From Acidaminococcus massiliensis (lineage in GTDB: Bacteria; Bacillota; Negativicutes; Acidaminococcales; Acidaminococcaceae), in the NCBI RefSeq assembly GCF_900095825.1, contig NZ_LT608315.1, positions 1 through 64,000 on the forward strand: a stretch of 64,000 bases of DNA, read 5' to 3'. The position numbers and the translations under genes are program-made. The notes beneath the pieces were generated by a model. It had not been told where the DNA came from. It searched no databases and saw only the letters and a program-made list of their open reading frames with translations. Of this stretch, positions 7,330-18,402 are shown in pieces (within the stretch, counting starts at the first letter, position 1; each line of letters begins with the position of its first letter).

Positions 7330-9192
7330 TTATATTTTCTTATCCGCTATGCCCATCCCCTTATCCAGAAGTTCGGTTTTTTGGAGTACATTGCCCTGCA
7401 AAAAAGCATGGACCCGTTCTGCCACCACCCGGTTCATGGTTTCCACAGCCGCCAGATCTTCCACCGACGCCTGCCGCATGGCCTCCAGGGAACCGAACCG
7501 CTTCCACAGGGAAGCCCGGCGTTTGGGCCCCATCCCTTCCAGATGGTCCAGGACGGACACCAAGTTTCGCCGAGCCAGCCGTTTCCGATGATAGGTAATG
7601 GCAAACCGATGGGCCTCGTCCCGAATGTGCTGGATCAGGTGAAGGGCAGGGGACATCTTATCCAGCAAGATACTGGTGTGGGCCCCTTCTTTGAAGATTT
7701 CTTCTTCCCGCTTCGCCAGGCCGATGACGGGAACTTCTTCCCCAGAGATACCCAGGCCCCGGATCACTTCGCAGGCAGAGCTCAGCTGTCCTTTGCCTCC
7801 ATCGATGATGATCAGGCTGGGCAGATCTTCCAGGTCCCGATAACGGCGGTAGACCACTTCCTGCATGGATTTGAAATCATCGGGCTTGCCTTCTGTGGAG
7901 CGGAGCTTGTACCGGCGGTAATCCTTCTTGCTGGGTTCCCCATTCCGGAACACCACCATAGAAGCCACCGTTTCCCGGCCCTGGTTGTGGGAAATGTCGA
8001 AGCAGTCCATCCGTTCCAAAGGCTTTACAAGGCCCAATGCTTTTTGCAGCTGTTCTGCCGCATCCAAGCCGGTCTGCCCAGAAGCCTGTCCTCGGCGCAG
8101 CCGTTCTTCCAGGTTCTTTTTCGCATTGTTCACTGCCATGAGCACCAGGTCATGCTTCAGCCCTCGTTGGGGTACCAGCAGATCTACGGTTTTTTCATTC
8201 AGGGTGCTGAGCCATTGGGAGAGCAGTGTCCTGTCGCTGTCTTCCAGTTCTTCGCTGACCAGGATTTCCCGTGGAGGACGGTGATTTTCGTGGTAGTACT
8301 GCTTCAGGAAGTCCGCCAGCACTTCTCCTCCCGGTTCCCCGATTTCCTGATCCAGGAAAAAGCTGTCCCGTCCCAAGATCTTGCCGCTGCGGATGAAGAA
8401 CACCTGGACACAGACTCCGCTGTCATCCATGGCCAACCCCACCACATCCCGGTCCCCGCTTTCTGTGGTGGCTTTCTGTTTTTCTGCCAGTTTCCGGACG
8501 CTCAGGAGGGAATCCCGGTACCGGGCTGCTGCTTCGAACTCCAGTCGGTCCGAAGCCTCCTGCATCTTGGCCGTCAATTCCTTTTCCAGCTGGGCCACTT
8601 TCCCATCTAGGAGCAGCAGCACGGAATCTACCAGCTGCCGATACTCACTCACCGGGACTTTCCCGGTACAAGGGGCCAGACAGCGATGGAGATGGTACTG
8701 GAGACAAGGCCGTTTGGCATTCAGGTTCCGGCAATGCCGGAGAGGAAACATGGTACGGATCAGTTTCATGGTGTCCCGGAGAGCCCCTGCATCGGCGAAG
8801 GGACCGTAATACCGTGCTCCATCCTTCAGGACCCTCCGGGTGAGCACCATCCGGGGATAGGCCTCCCCTACGGTGATCTTCAGATAGGGATAGGTCTTGT
8901 CGTCCTTCAGGTCGATGTTGTACCGGGGCCGGTACTTCTTGATCAGGTTGCATTCCAGGATCAAGGCTTCCATCTCACTGGCAGTGACGATGGTTTCGAT
9001 GGAAGCCACGTGGGCGTTGATGGCCCGGACCTTGGGGGACACCTGGCTGGCCGGGCGGAAATAGCTGCGCACCCGGTTCTTCAGGATCACCGCTTTCCCT
9101 ACGTAGATCACTTTGCCGGAAGCATCGTGCATGATGTAGACGCCCGGCGCATTGGGAAGTACCGCTAAGGTTTCCTTGATGGCATCGTTCAT
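7330..9192 (-). CDS. uvrC: excinuclease ABC subunit C
   Basis: A 620-residue UvrC, the nuclease that makes both incisions in nucleotide excision repair. It has an N-terminal GIY-YIG domain ([18 protein letters not shown] near residues 17-35), a central UvrB-interacting UVR motif around residue 205, an RNase H-like 5'-incision domain and C-terminal helix-hairpin-helix motifs ([18 protein letters not shown]). The start overlaps the uvrA stop by 4 bases, so it is translationally coupled as the last gene of uvrB-uvrA-uvrC. Confidence 0.97.
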   Translation of the reverse strand: MNDAIKETLAVLPNAPGVYIMHDASGKVIYVGKAVILKNRVRSYFRPASQVSPKVRAINAHVASIETIVTASEMEALILECNLIKKYRPRYNIDLKDDKTYPYLKITVGEAYPRMVLTRRVLKDGARYYGPFADAGALRDTMKLIRTMFPLRHCRNLNAKRPCLQYHLHRCLAPCTGKVPVSEYRQLVDSVLLLLDGKVAQLEKELTAKMQEASDRLEFEAAARYRDSLLSVRKLAEKQKATTESGDRDVVGLAMDDSGVCVQVFFIRSGKILGRDSFFLDQEIGEPGGEVLADFLKQYYHENHRPPREILVSEELEDSDRTLLSQWLSTLNEKTVDLLVPQRGLKHDLVLMAVNNAKKNLEERLRRGQASGQTGLDAAEQLQKALGLVKPLERMDCFDISHNQGRETVASMVVFRNGEPSKKDYRRYKLRSTEGKPDDFKSMQEVVYRRYRDLEDLPSLIIIDGGKGQLSSACEVIRGLGISGEEVPVIGLAKREEEIFKEGAHTSILLDKMSPALHLIQHIRDEAHRFAITYHRKRLARRNLVSVLDHLEGMGPKRRASLWKRFGSLEAMRQASVEDLAAVETMNRVVAERVHAFLQGNVLQKTELLDKGMGIADKKI

Positions 9193-12008
9193 ACCAAGAC
9201 CTTCTTTACATACTGGCCGGTGTAGGATTCCGGCACTTCCGCCACCTGTTCCGGAGTCCCGGTGGCGATCACCGTACCGCCCCGGTCGCCTCCTTCCGGC
9301 CCCAGGTCGATGAGCCAGTCAGCGCTTTTGATCACATCCAGGTTGTGTTCGATGACCACCACGGTGCTCCCGGCATCCACCAGCCGCTGGAGGACTTCCA
9401 GCAGTTTGTGGACATCCGCCATGTGGAGTCCGGTAGTGGGTTCATCCAGGATGTACAGAGTCCGTCCAGTGTTCACCTTGGCCAGTTCCGTGGCCAGTTT
9501 CACCCGCTGGGCTTCCCCGCCGGAGAGAGTGGTGGCCGCCTGGCCCAGCCGGATGTACCCCAGGCCCACGTCTTCCAGCACCTGGAGCTTCCGGAGGATC
9601 CGCTGCTGGTTGCTGAAATATTGGCAGGCTTCGCTGACGGTCATATCCAGGACTTCTGCGATGTTCTTCCCCTTGTACCGGACTTCCAGGGTATCCCGAT
9701 TGTACCGGGTGCCTTTGCACACTTCGCAGGGCACATACACATCAGGCAGGAAGTTCATCTCGATTTTCAGCATCCCGTCCCCATGACAGGCCTCGCACCG
9801 GCCCCCCTTCACGTTGAAGCTGAACCGGCCTGGCTTGTAGCCCCGGAGCTTGGCATCATTGGTGGTGCTGAACAAGGTCCTGATCAGATCAAAGGTCCCG
9901 GTATACGTAGCCGGATTGGATCGGGGTGTCCGGCCGATGGGGCTCTGGTCGATGTTGATCACCTTGTCGATGTGCTGGGTCCCGGTGATCCGGTCATGGG
10001 CCAGAGGCCGTTCCCGGGCCCCCATCAGTTTCTTGGCCAGGGCCTTGTACAGGATGTCGTTGATCAGGGTACTTTTGCCGCTGCCGCTGACTCCGGTGAC
10101 CACCGTCAGGGTCCCCAGAGGGATGGACACATCGATGTCCTTCAAGTTATTGGCCCGGGCGCCCTTGATGGTCAGCTTCTTCCCATTGCCTTTCCGGCGC
10201 TGGGCGGGCACAGGGATCTTCTTCCGGCCGCTGAGATACTGACCGGTGACGGATTCCGGCACCTGGCTGATTTCTTCCGCAGTCCCCTGGGCCACCACAT
10301 ACCCCCCATTTTCTCCGGCTCCCGGACCGATATCGATGATCTGATCCGCCGCCCGCATGGTGTCCTCATCATGTTCCACCACGATCAGGGTATTTCCCAT
10401 ATCCCGGAGGTTCTTCAGGGTTTCCAGCAGTTTGTCGTTATCCCGCTGGTGGAGCCCGATGCTGGGTTCGTCCAAGATGTAGAGCACGCCCACCAGGCCA
10501 GAACCGATCTGGGTGGCCAGCCGGATCCGCTGGGCTTCCCCTCCGGACAAGGTAGCCGCCGCCCGGTCCAAGGTCAGATAATCCAGCCCCACATTGTTCA
10601 GGAAGCTGAGCCGAGCGCGGATTTCCTTCAGGATCTGTTTGGCAATGAAAGCATCCCGGTCCGACAGATGGAGATCATTGAAAAAGGCCAGGCATTCCCG
10701 CACCGGCAGCTGGCACACCTGCTGGATGTTCTTCCCGTCCACAGTGATCCCCAGGACCTCCGGACGGAGCCGGGCCCCATGGCAGGTGGAACATTCGATG
10801 GCTGTCATGAAAGATTCATAATCCAATCGCTGGCTTTCGCTCATGGCCTCTTTCAGCCGCCGTTTCAGCACCGGGATAATCCCTTCGAAAGGCGTATTGT
10901 GGTCGTTGATCTCCCCCATGAGATTCTGGTAGGAGAAGGTGAAGATTTCGTCCGGGATCCCTTCCAGGAGTTCCTGCTGGAACTTTTTGGGCAGGTCTTT
11001 CCAGCAGTTCTGGAGGGAAAAACCCCGGCTTTTCAGTACGGCAGCCAGCTGACAGAGAAAGTAGGACTTCACATTGGAACTCACCGCTGCAATGGCCCCC
11101 TGATCAAAAGGTTTCGTTTTATCCGGGATGATCAGATCCGGGTCGAATTCCATATGCTGGCCCAGGCCCATACAATCCGGGCAGGCCCCGTAGGGGGCAT
11201 TGAAGGAAAACAGCCGGGGTTCGATTTCCGGCAGGCTGATGCCGCATTCCGCACAGGCGAACTTTTCGCTGTACACATGGGTCTCTCCCCCGATCTCTTC
11301 GATGGCCACGGTGCCTTCCCCCAGCTTCAGGGCTGTCTCCAGGGAATCGGTGAGCCGGCTCCCCAGGCTGGGACGGGCCACCAGCCGGTCCACCACTACG
11401 GAAATATAATGCTTTTTATTTTTGTCCAGCTGGATTGCCTCATCCAGTGTATAGATATGGTCATCCACCTTCACCCGCACATAGCCGGCCCGGCGGACGG
11501 TTTCCAGGATGTTTTTGTGTTCCCCTTTCCGTCCCCATACCACCGGGGCCAGGATCATGAACTTGGTCCCTTCCGGCAGTTCCAGCACCTTGTCGGCGAT
11601 CTGCTGAGGGGACTGCCGTTCGATCACCTTCCCGCACTTGGGGCAGTGGGGGATCCCGATCCGGGCAAACAGCAGCCGGAGATAGTCGTAGATCTCCGTC
11701 ACCGTCCCCACGGTGGACCGGGGGTTCCGGCTGGTGGTCTTCTGGTCGATGGAAATGGCCGGGGACAGCCCTCCGATATAGTCCACATCCGGTTTGTCCA
11801 TCTGTCCCAGGAACTGCCGGGCATAGGCGGACAGGCTTTCCACATACCGGCGCTGCCCCTCCGCATAGATGGTGTCAAAAGCCAGAGAGGATTTTCCGCT
11901 GCCGGACAGGCCGGTGATCACCACCAGCTTGTTCCGGGGAATCTTCAGAGATATATTCTTCAGGTTGTGCTGCCGCGCACCCTGGATCACAATGGCATCT
12001 TCATTCAT
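9189..12008 (-). CDS. uvrA: excinuclease ABC subunit A
   Basis: A 939-residue damage-recognition ATPase with two ABC modules. Walker A motifs are [13 protein letters not shown] near residue 33 and [15 protein letters not shown] near 640. The two signature motifs are [16 protein letters not shown] and [16 protein letters not shown]. Zinc-binding CxxC pairs are present ([29 protein letters not shown]). It overlaps both neighbours, by 8 bases with uvrB and 4 with uvrC. Length and domain order are normal. Confidence 0.98.
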   Translation of the reverse strand: MNEDAIVIQGARQHNLKNISLKIPRNKLVVITGLSGSGKSSLAFDTIYAEGQRRYVESLSAYARQFLGQMDKPDVDYIGGLSPAISIDQKTTSRNPRSTVGTVTEIYDYLRLLFARIGIPHCPKCGKVIERQSPQQIADKVLELPEGTKFMILAPVVWGRKGEHKNILETVRRAGYVRVKVDDHIYTLDEAIQLDKNKKHYISVVVDRLVARPSLGSRLTDSLETALKLGEGTVAIEEIGGETHVYSEKFACAECGISLPEIEPRLFSFNAPYGACPDCMGLGQHMEFDPDLIIPDKTKPFDQGAIAAVSSNVKSYFLCQLAAVLKSRGFSLQNCWKDLPKKFQQELLEGIPDEIFTFSYQNLMGEINDHNTPFEGIIPVLKRRLKEAMSESQRLDYESFMTAIECSTCHGARLRPEVLGITVDGKNIQQVCQLPVRECLAFFNDLHLSDRDAFIAKQILKEIRARLSFLNNVGLDYLTLDRAAATLSGGEAQRIRLATQIGSGLVGVLYILDEPSIGLHQRDNDKLLETLKNLRDMGNTLIVVEHDEDTMRAADQIIDIGPGAGENGGYVVAQGTAEEISQVPESVTGQYLSGRKKIPVPAQRRKGNGKKLTIKGARANNLKDIDVSIPLGTLTVVTGVSGSGKSTLINDILYKALAKKLMGARERPLAHDRITGTQHIDKVINIDQSPIGRTPRSNPATYTGTFDLIRTLFSTTNDAKLRGYKPGRFSFNVKGGRCEACHGDGMLKIEMNFLPDVYVPCEVCKGTRYNRDTLEVRYKGKNIAEVLDMTVSEACQYFSNQQRILRKLQVLEDVGLGYIRLGQAATTLSGGEAQRVKLATELAKVNTGRTLYILDEPTTGLHMADVHKLLEVLQRLVDAGSTVVVIEHNLDVIKSADWLIDLGPEGGDRGGTVIATGTPEQVAEVPESYTGQYVKKVLV

Positions 12009-13995
12009 GAGCTTTCCGTTGCTCTCCTTTCAGCAATATCAGCTGGTCCCTGTATTCTGCAGCCAGTTCAAAATCCAGCTGCTTGGCCGCTTCCTTCATT
12101 TTCTTCTCCATGGCTCGGATCTGTTTGTCCAGCTCCCTGGGTTTCAATTTCTTCACAGTTTTGGCCGTATATCCTTTGGTGGAAGTATCTTCTTCCTCCA
12201 CCTTGGTCAATTTGATCAATTCCACCACTTTTTTCTGGATGGTCTTGGGTACAATCCCGTGGGCCTTATTAAAGGCCTCCTGCTTTTCCCGGCGCCGGGC
12301 CGTTTCGCCGATGGCCCGTTCCATGGATCCTGTAATGGTATCCGCATACATGATCACCCGGCCGTGGGCATTCCGGGCCGCCCGCCCGATGGTCTGGATC
12401 ATAGCAGTGTCGCTGCGGAGGAACCCTTCCTTGTCGGCATCCAAGATGGCTACCAGGCTCACTTCCGGCATGTCCAGCCCTTCTCGGAGCAGGTTGATAC
12501 CCACCAATACATCGAACTTCCCGGCCCGCAGGTCATGGATGATCTCCGCCCGTTCGATGGTGGCAATGTCCGAATGGAGGTAGCGGACTCGGACCCCGGC
12601 AGTGGTAAGGTATTCCGTCAGGTCTTCTGCCATTTTCTTGGTCAGGGTGGTCACCAGCACCCGCTCCTTCTGACCGGTGACCTTGTGGATCTCGCCCAGC
12701 AGGTCGTCGATTTGTCCCTTGATGGGACGCACTTCGATTTGGGGATCCAGGAGCCCGGTGGGACGGATGATCTGTTCCACCACCTGGTCGGTGGTTTCCA
12801 TTTCGTAGGGCCCGGGAGTGGCAGAAACGTAGATGATCTGCCCCCGCTGGGCCTGGAATTCATCAAAAGTCAGAGGCCGGTTGTCGATGGCCGAAGGCAG
12901 CCGGAACCCGTACTTCACCAGCTGTTCCTTCCGCGCCCTGTCTCCGGCGTACATGGCCCGGAGCTGGGGCAGGGTCACATGGCTCTCGTCGATCACCGTA
13001 AGGAAATCTTTGGGGAAGTAGTTCACCAGGGTAAAAGGCGGTTCCCCGGGCTTCCGTCCTGTGAGATGCCGGGAATAGTTCTCGATGCCGCTGCAGTAAC
13101 CCAATTCCTGCATCATCTCCAGATCATAATTGGTCCGCTGTTCCAGCCGCTGGGCCTCCAGGAGCTTATTTTCTCCCTTCAGCACCTTCAGCCGTTCATT
13201 CAGTTCCCGGCGGATGTCCTTCCGGGCCCGCTCCAGGTTTTCATCACTGGTCACATAGTGGCTGGCCGGGAAGATGGCCACATGGGTCCGTTTGTCCACC
13301 ACCTGGCCGGTGAGCACATCGATTTCTTCCAAGCTGTCCACTTCATCTCCGAACAGTTCGATGCGGATGGCCTTTTCTCCGTAGCTGGCCGGGACCACTT
13401 CGATCACATCCCCCCGGACCCGGAACTTGCCCCGCTCCAGGGACAGGTCGTTCCGTTCATACCGGATCTTCACGAGTTTTTCCAGGATGGCATCCCGTTC
13501 CACCGTCTGGCCGATGCGCAGAGAAAGGACACTGTCGTAATAGTCCTTGGGCCCGCCCAGACCGTAGATGCAGGAAACCGAAGCCACTACGATCACATCC
13601 CGCCGTTCCATCAGGGCAGAAGTGGCCGAGTGCCGCAGCTTATCGATTTCGTCATTCATGGAAGAATCTTTTTCAATATAGGTATCGGTCGCCGGGATAT
13701 AGGCTTCCGGCTGATAATAATCGTAATAGGAAACAAAGTATTCCACCGCATTGTTGGGGAAGAATTCCTTGAATTCACTGCACAGCTGAGCCGCCAAAGT
13801 CTTGTTGTGGGCGATGACCAGAGTGGGTTTCTGGACCTTCTGGATCACCTGGGCGATGGTATACGTTTTCCCAGTACCCGTAGCCCCCAGGAGCACCTGG
13901 GTGCGGAGACCATCCTCCACTCCTTTGGCCAAGGCGTCTATGGCTTCCGGCTGGTCTCCTGCCGGAGCAAAAGGAGCATGGATTTCAAATGGCAT
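12001..13995 (-). CDS. uvrB: excinuclease ABC subunit B
   Basis: A 664-residue DNA helicase-like subunit that verifies damage and recruits UvrC. It has Walker [11 protein letters not shown] near residue 38, the beta-hairpin [12 protein letters not shown], helicase motifs and a C-terminal UVR domain. I placed the start at 13995, giving MPFEIHAPF, because AAGGAG lies 8 bases upstream. An earlier in-frame ATG at 14031 abuts the promoter's TATAAT and is rejected. It is the first gene of the uvrB-uvrA-uvrC operon. I saw no clear LexA box in front of it. Confidence 0.97.
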   Translation of the reverse strand: MPFEIHAPFAPAGDQPEAIDALAKGVEDGLRTQVLLGATGTGKTYTIAQVIQKVQKPTLVIAHNKTLAAQLCSEFKEFFPNNAVEYFVSYYDYYQPEAYIPATDTYIEKDSSMNDEIDKLRHSATSALMERRDVIVVASVSCIYGLGGPKDYYDSVLSLRIGQTVERDAILEKLVKIRYERNDLSLERGKFRVRGDVIEVVPASYGEKAIRIELFGDEVDSLEEIDVLTGQVVDKRTHVAIFPASHYVTSDENLERARKDIRRELNERLKVLKGENKLLEAQRLEQRTNYDLEMMQELGYCSGIENYSRHLTGRKPGEPPFTLVNYFPKDFLTVIDESHVTLPQLRAMYAGDRARKEQLVKYGFRLPSAIDNRPLTFDEFQAQRGQIIYVSATPGPYEMETTDQVVEQIIRPTGLLDPQIEVRPIKGQIDDLLGEIHKVTGQKERVLVTTLTKKMAEDLTEYLTTAGVRVRYLHSDIATIERAEIIHDLRAGKFDVLVGINLLREGLDMPEVSLVAILDADKEGFLRSDTAMIQTIGRAARNAHGRVIMYADTITGSMERAIGETARRREKQEAFNKAHGIVPKTIQKKVVELIKLTKVEEEDTSTKGYTAKTVKKLKPRELDKQIRAMEKKMKEAAKQLDFELAAEYRDQLILLKGEQRKAHE

Positions 13996-14029
13996 AATGG
14001 TTTCTCCTTGTTCATTCAGATTCTCTTTC

Positions 14030-14038
14030 ATTATATCA
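14030..14038 (-). promoter_or_regulatory. uvrBAC promoter (extended -10)
   Basis: Minus strand TG-A-TATAAT (14038-14030), an extended -10 with no good -35. It lies 35 bases before the uvrB ATG and is back to back with the DUF4127 promoter region. Confidence 0.6.
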
Positions 14039-14096
14039 TACGGAAAAAGTACTGACTGGTGAGTCTGAAGTCTTTCTTTTATCCATACAGATAGTG

Positions 14097-14102
14097 TATA
14101 AT
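14097..14102 (+). promoter_or_regulatory. -10 element of the DUF4127 gene
   Basis: A perfect TATAAT with a weak -35 (TTCTTT at 14074-14079, 17-base spacing). It stands 28 bases before the chosen ATG. Confidence 0.5.
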
Positions 14103-14129
14103 AAAATATACTGTAAAAAGGAGGAAACC

Positions 14130-15686
14130 ATGCAATTTTCGTTCAAAACGGTCCTGGCAGGCGCTATGCTGGTCTTTTCAATGGCTGGCAGTGCGGCAGC
14201 GTCTCCCAAGATTCTCTATGTGCCCCTGGACAACCGGCCTGTCTGCCTGGAATACACCACAGATACAGCCAAGGCTGCCGGTTATCCTCTCACCGTCCCT
14301 CCGGAAAAGGATCTTTCCAACCACCGGAACCCGGGAGACAATGAAGCCTTGTGGGCCTGGCTGGAGCAGGAAGCCCCCCATGCAGAGGCGGCTGTCATTG
14401 CCACGGACAGCCTGAACTATGGGGGCCTGGTGGCATCTCGGAAACACCACCATCTGGAAAAATACCTGAAAGCCAAGGTCCAGAGACTGGAAAAATTAAA
14501 GAAAGACAACCCCGGACTGAAGATTTATGCTTTCAGTACCATTATGCGGACTCCTCAGCAGAGCATCGGCAAAGTGGAACCTGGGTACTACCAGGAATAC
14601 GGACCTAAAATCTTTCGGTTTTCCCAGCTCCAGGACAAAGAAGATCAGGACGGGGCCCTGTCTTATCCGGAAATCCAGGAACGGCAGACCCTGCTGGCCC
14701 AGATCCCCAATTCCGTAATGCAGGACTGGAGGACCCGCCGGCTGATGAATTTCCAGACCAACAAACGGCTGATCCGGCTGTGCCAGAACGGAACCTTCCA
14801 TTACTTTGCCCTAGGCAAGGATGATGACGCACCCTTGTCCCAGACCCATATGGAAGCCCGCCACCTGAAATATGTGGGAGACGGCATTACAGAAAACCGC
14901 TTCCAGATCCTGCCCGGAGTGGACCAGGTAGGTCTCTTGCTGGTGACCCGGGCCATCAACGAAATCCGGGGAGAGAAACCCAGAGTCTATCCCCTGTTTG
15001 CTCCTGGTGCCGGAGGGGAAACCATCCCTCTCTATTCCGATGAACGGGCAGAAGATTCCGTCCGGAACCAAATCCTGGCCAGCGGTTCGGTAGAAACCAA
15101 CCACCTGAAAAAGGCAGATCTGGTGCTGGCGGTGAACACTCCGGAAGACGGCGTCTGCCTGGATTCCACTGCCAACGACAATGCCCCCTATGCCAGCCGG
15201 GCCAACCGGGAATTTGCCAGTGAACTGGCAGACCTGGAAACCCAGAAGCCCGTAGCGCTGGCAGATATTTCTTATGCCAACGGGGCGGACAACGGATTCA
15301 TGCTGGCCATGACCGATGCCAAAGCCCTTTTGGGACTCACCGCTTATTCCGGATGGAATACGGCAGACAACAGCGTCGGCTACGCCCTGAGTCAGGGGAT
15401 CCTCGGGAAGCGGATCAAATCGGCGGAACGGGAACGGCTGCTGAAGACCCGGCTCCTGGACGACTGGATCTACCAGGCCAATGTCCGCTACCGGATCAGC
15501 CTGGGTATCGACCAGCATGATTTCAAGCTGAAATACGACCTAGGCAAATACTACAACCGGATTCTCAGCGGTACCAACCGGCTTTTCCGGCAGTATGTGG
15601 AAGATGAACCCACCCTGAAAGGCACCCATTATACCGTAGAATTCCCCTGGAACCGGATGTTCGAGGTGGATGTGAGGGTAAAATAA
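14130..15686 (+). CDS. exported DUF4127 family protein
   Basis: A 518-residue protein of the DUF4127 family, recognised from [13 protein letters not shown] at the mature N-terminus and conserved blocks such as [14 protein letters not shown] and NGADNGFM. Residues 1-24 form a signal peptide ending SAAAS, so it is probably periplasmic. The function of DUF4127 is unknown. I chose the ATG at 14130 because AAGGAGGAAACC precedes it; a GTG at 14094 would overlap the -10 element. It stands alone, with a hairpin after it. Confidence 0.85.
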   Translation: MQFSFKTVLAGAMLVFSMAGSAAASPKILYVPLDNRPVCLEYTTDTAKAAGYPLTVPPEKDLSNHRNPGDNEALWAWLEQEAPHAEAAVIATDSLNYGGLVASRKHHHLEKYLKAKVQRLEKLKKDNPGLKIYAFSTIMRTPQQSIGKVEPGYYQEYGPKIFRFSQLQDKEDQDGALSYPEIQERQTLLAQIPNSVMQDWRTRRLMNFQTNKRLIRLCQNGTFHYFALGKDDDAPLSQTHMEARHLKYVGDGITENRFQILPGVDQVGLLLVTRAINEIRGEKPRVYPLFAPGAGGETIPLYSDERAEDSVRNQILASGSVETNHLKKADLVLAVNTPEDGVCLDSTANDNAPYASRANREFASELADLETQKPVALADISYANGADNGFMLAMTDAKALLGLTAYSGWNTADNSVGYALSQGILGKRIKSAERERLLKTRLLDDWIYQANVRYRISLGIDQHDFKLKYDLGKYYNRILSGTNRLFRQYVEDEPTLKGTHYTVEFPWNRMFEVDVRVK

Positions 15687-15730
15687 AGGGCCGGCTGTGG
15701 CCTGGCTGGTCACTGGTCTCTAGCCAATGG

Positions 15731-15763
15731 AAGCCGGCTTCTGCCGGCTTTGAACAAATTTTT
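15731..15763 (+). terminator. possible terminator after the DUF4127 gene
   Basis: An 8-bp stem (15731-15738 with 15743-15750, loop TTCT) is followed after a few bases by AAATTTTT. The T-tract is offset, so termination may be partial and yajQ could also be read from this transcript. Confidence 0.5.
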
Positions 15764-15791
15764 ACTATGTATTTACAGGAGGATTTTATTT

Positions 15792-16283
15792 ATGGCCAAG
15801 AACAGCTCTTTCGACATTGTTTCCCAGATCGACATGCAGGAACTGGACAACGCACTGAACCAGACCCGGAAGGAAATCGAACAGCGGTATGATTTCCGAG
15901 GCTCCAATGCCACCATCGAACTGGCAGATGGGGATTTGAAACTGGCGGCGGAAGATGAATACAAACTGGGAGCCATCCTGGATATCCTGCGGCAGCGGAT
16001 GGCCAAGCGGGGACTTTCTCTCCGGGCCCTTGAACCCGGGAAAGTAGAACTCGCGGCCAAAGGGACCGTCCGGCAGACAGTCAAACTGAAACAGGGTATC
16101 GACAAGGAAACAGCAAAAAAAGTCATCGCCGCCATCAAGGCTTCCAAGATCAAAGTGACCACCCAGCAGCAGGACAACCAGATCCGGGTCTCCGGCCCGA
16201 AAAAAGACGACCTGCAGGCCGTGATCCAGCTGGTCAGGGGCCAGGATTTCGGGATCGATATGCAGTTCATCAATATGAGATAA
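15792..16283 (+). CDS. yajQ: YajQ/UPF0234 family nucleotide-binding protein
   Basis: A 163-residue member of the YajQ (DUF520) family, starting MAKNSSFDIVSQIDMQELDNA and ending FGIDMQFINMR, both typical. Family members have two ferredoxin-like folds and bind nucleotides; a Xanthomonas homologue binds cyclic di-GMP. The role here is unknown. AGGAGG lies 9 bases before the ATG. A double terminator follows. Confidence 0.94.
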   Translation: MAKNSSFDIVSQIDMQELDNALNQTRKEIEQRYDFRGSNATIELADGDLKLAAEDEYKLGAILDILRQRMAKRGLSLRALEPGKVELAAKGTVRQTVKLKQGIDKETAKKVIAAIKASKIKVTTQQQDNQIRVSGPKKDDLQAVIQLVRGQDFGIDMQFINMR

Positions 16284-16284
16284 G

Positions 16285-16332
16285 AAAAGGGGCTGTGAAG
16301 AAATGAAAATCCATTTCTTCACAGCCCCTTTG
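16285..16332. terminator. bidirectional terminator between yajQ and the TRIC-family gene
   Basis: A perfect 20-bp stem (16286-16305 with 16312-16331, loop of 6). T-tracts flank both sides (CCCCTTTTCTT on the minus strand), so it can stop both converging transcripts. Confidence 0.85.
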
Positions 16333-16337
16333 GCCGC

Positions 16338-16370
16338 GGGGTGAAATTTTTCACCCCCTTTTTCTTTATT
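16338..16370 (+). terminator. second terminator after yajQ
   Basis: A 9-bp stem (16338-16346 with 16349-16357) followed by CTTTTTCTTTATT. The T-tract runs into the stop codon of the converging channel gene. Confidence 0.75.
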
Positions 16371-17019
16371 CCTTCCCCCTCTTTCTCCACTCCATAGGAT
16401 GGATCAGCTGCCAGCGGAAACGGATGGCGAAAAAGCGGAGGGCGATGACCATAAAGGCCCCCAGCCAAGGAGCCAGATCCTGGCTTTCATAATGCCAGCA
16501 CAGACACATGATCAAACTCCCTGCCAGGGAAGCGGTGGCATATACATCCGTATTCAGGACACTGGGCACCCGCTGGGCCATCAGGTCCCGGAGCACCCCG
16601 CCCCCTACCGCTGTCAAAAGTCCCAGCATAATGGGGTAGACAAAGGTATGGGGTTTGCCTTGGGCCAATCCGGTCAGGGTCCCGGTCACCGTAAAGGAAG
16701 CCAGTCCCACCGTATCTGCGGCGATATAGAAAAAGGTCAGGATCTGACGTTTCCGCCCGGCAATCCGGTAGGAAGCAAACAGCCAGGATATGGAAAGAGC
16801 CGTGAGTACCGCCAGCAGCAGGTTCCCTGGATTTTCCAGGGCCATGGGCGGCGTATATCCGGCCAGTACATCCCGGATCATGCCCCCGCCTACGGCAGTC
16901 AAGACCGCCAGGACTATGATCCCGAATACATCCATGTTCTTTACCATACCCACAATGGCGCCGGAAACAGCAAAAGACACCGTTCCTGCGATTTCAAAAA
17001 GATTCCATAAATCCAGCAT
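16366..17019 (-). CDS. TRIC/UPF0126 family cation channel
   Basis: A 217-residue integral membrane protein with about seven hydrophobic segments and the internal duplication of the UPF0126/TRIC family. The glycine-rich motifs TAVGGGMIRDVLAG (about 42-55) and TAVGGGVLRDLMA recur in each half. Prokaryotic TRIC homologues form trimeric potassium-permeable channels; the physiological role is unclear. It lies 9 bases after the GspE-type ATPase gene, so the two are probably co-transcribed, though no functional link is obvious. Confidence 0.88.
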   Translation of the reverse strand: MLDLWNLFEIAGTVSFAVSGAIVGMVKNMDVFGIIVLAVLTAVGGGMIRDVLAGYTPPMALENPGNLLLAVLTALSISWLFASYRIAGRKRQILTFFYIAADTVGLASFTVTGTLTGLAQGKPHTFVYPIMLGLLTAVGGGVLRDLMAQRVPSVLNTDVYATASLAGSLIMCLCWHYESQDLAPWLGAFMVIALRFFAIRFRWQLIHPMEWRKRGKE

Positions 17020-17028
17020 ATTCTCCCC

Positions 17029-18267
17029 CTACCCCAGGACCCGCAGCAGTTCTTTCCCGCTGGTCTGTCCAGACAGGACTTTTTCCCTTCCATCTTCCCA
17101 CAGCGGCCGGAACCCTTCCTGCCGGGCCAGCTTTTCCAGTGCTCCATCCCCTATTCCCTGCAGGATGGCCCGCCGGAGAGTTTCCGTCAATACAAGGACC
17201 TCTTGGAGAGGGATCCTCCCTGCATAACCGGTATGGCCGCAGCTGGGACAGCCCTGATCCCGGTACAAAGTCCGAGGTTCCTTAAGCTGCAGATATTCCC
17301 ACTCCCAGTCCTGTTCCGTAACAGTATACGCCTTTTTGCAGCAGGGACAAAGTCTCCTGACCAGCTGCTGTCCAGCTGCTCCTTCCAGGGCTGCCGCCGC
17401 CAGATAGGGTTCCACCCCCATATCCAAGATTCGGGTCACAGCCCCCACCGCTGTATTGGTATGAAGGGTGCTGAACACCCGATGTCCAGTCAGGGCCGCA
17501 TGGATGCTCATGGCTGCCGTTTCTCCATCCCGGATTTCTCCCACCATGATGCAGTCCGGATCCTGCCGCAGGATGCTCCGGAGACAGCGGGCGAAAGTCA
17601 GTCCGATTTTCGGCTGGACGGCAACCTGGCGGATTCCCTCCAGCTGATATTCCACGGGATCCTCCACCGTGATGATATTCTGTTTCTCCCGGTCCAAGGA
17701 AGCCAGGATCCCGTACAATGTGGTGGATTTCCCACTGCCGGTGGGTCCAGTCACCAAGAACAGTCCATGAGGCCGGCGCAGGCAACGGCGCAGTTTTTCC
17801 AAATTTTCCGCTGTGAACCCCAGCTGTTCCAGCTCCAGCCGGACAGCCTCCTGGTCCAGCAGCCTCAGCACCAGATTTTCTCCAAACAGGGTGGGCAGCG
17901 ACGAGACTCGTACATCTACCTGGTGACCCCGCCACTGTCCCTGGAACCGTCCATCCTGGGGAAGGCGTTTTTCTCCGATATCCATGCCGGAAAGGATCTT
18001 GAACCGGGAGATGAGCGGCTCCTGGAGATTTTTAGGAACCTGGCAAAGGGGTTGGAGCACCCCATCCACCCGGCAGCGGATCTGCATCTGTTTTTTCTCC
18101 GGTTCCAAATGGATGTCACTGGCTCCCCGGTCCAGAGCCCGGTCCAGGATCTCTTGGGCAGCCTGGACGGCAGGGGACAAATCGGCCGCGCCCACTCTCC
18201 CTCTGAAAGGACTGTTCCACTGGAAATGGTCCTGTATCTGGAATTCCTGCTGATCGTAGTCTGCCAT
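17029..18267 (-). CDS. GspE/PilB-type secretion or pilus assembly ATPase
   Basis: A 412-residue hexameric ATPase of the type II secretion / type IV pilus extension family. It has Walker A GPTGSGKST (174-182), Asp box TVEDPVEYQL, Walker B ILRQDPDCIMVGEIRD, a His box (STLHTN) and the zinc-binding CPCC/CPSC pair near residues 315 and 350. It lacks most of the N1 domain of full-length PilB/GspE (usually 500-570 residues), starting close to N2. It faces the PilP-like/secretin pair across a shared promoter region. No pilin, PilC or PilMNO genes are in view. Confidence 0.9.
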   Translation of the reverse strand: MADYDQQEFQIQDHFQWNSPFRGRVGAADLSPAVQAAQEILDRALDRGASDIHLEPEKKQMQIRCRVDGVLQPLCQVPKNLQEPLISRFKILSGMDIGEKRLPQDGRFQGQWRGHQVDVRVSSLPTLFGENLVLRLLDQEAVRLELEQLGFTAENLEKLRRCLRRPHGLFLVTGPTGSGKSTTLYGILASLDREKQNIITVEDPVEYQLEGIRQVAVQPKIGLTFARCLRSILRQDPDCIMVGEIRDGETAAMSIHAALTGHRVFSTLHTNTAVGAVTRILDMGVEPYLAAAALEGAAGQQLVRRLCPCCKKAYTVTEQDWEWEYLQLKEPRTLYRDQGCPSCGHTGYAGRIPLQEVLVLTETLRRAILQGIGDGALEKLARQEGFRPLWEDGREKVLSGQTSGKELLRVLG

Positions 18268-18356
18268 ACCCTTTCGGCTCCCTTCTGTTTTTTCCCGTTA
18301 ATGCCTCTCTTTTTACACTTACTGCCCTAGGGGTAGGAAAGTGAAGGAAAATTGCC

Positions 18357-18362
18357 TATAAT
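18357..18362 (+). promoter_or_regulatory. -10 element for the PilP-like/secretin operon
   Basis: A perfect TATAAT in the 135-bp divergent region, 40 bases before the PilP-like ATG. The -35 is weak. I could not pick a convincing promoter for the ATPase gene on the other strand. Confidence 0.45.
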
Positions 18363-18402
18363 GGGACAAAGAATACACACTCTATCACAAGGAGGTCCAT
18401 CC

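Noticed and set aside
9345-12215. 956-codon open frame on the plus strand opposite uvrA
   Set aside because: It mirrors uvrA, which has all expected motifs. Sense codon choice (few TTA, CTA and TCA codons) leaves the opposite strand open. No ribosome binding site or recognisable domain.
14030-14060. LexA/SOS box upstream of uvrB
   Set aside because: I looked for a GAAC-N4-GTTC-type or CTGT-type palindrome and found none convincing.
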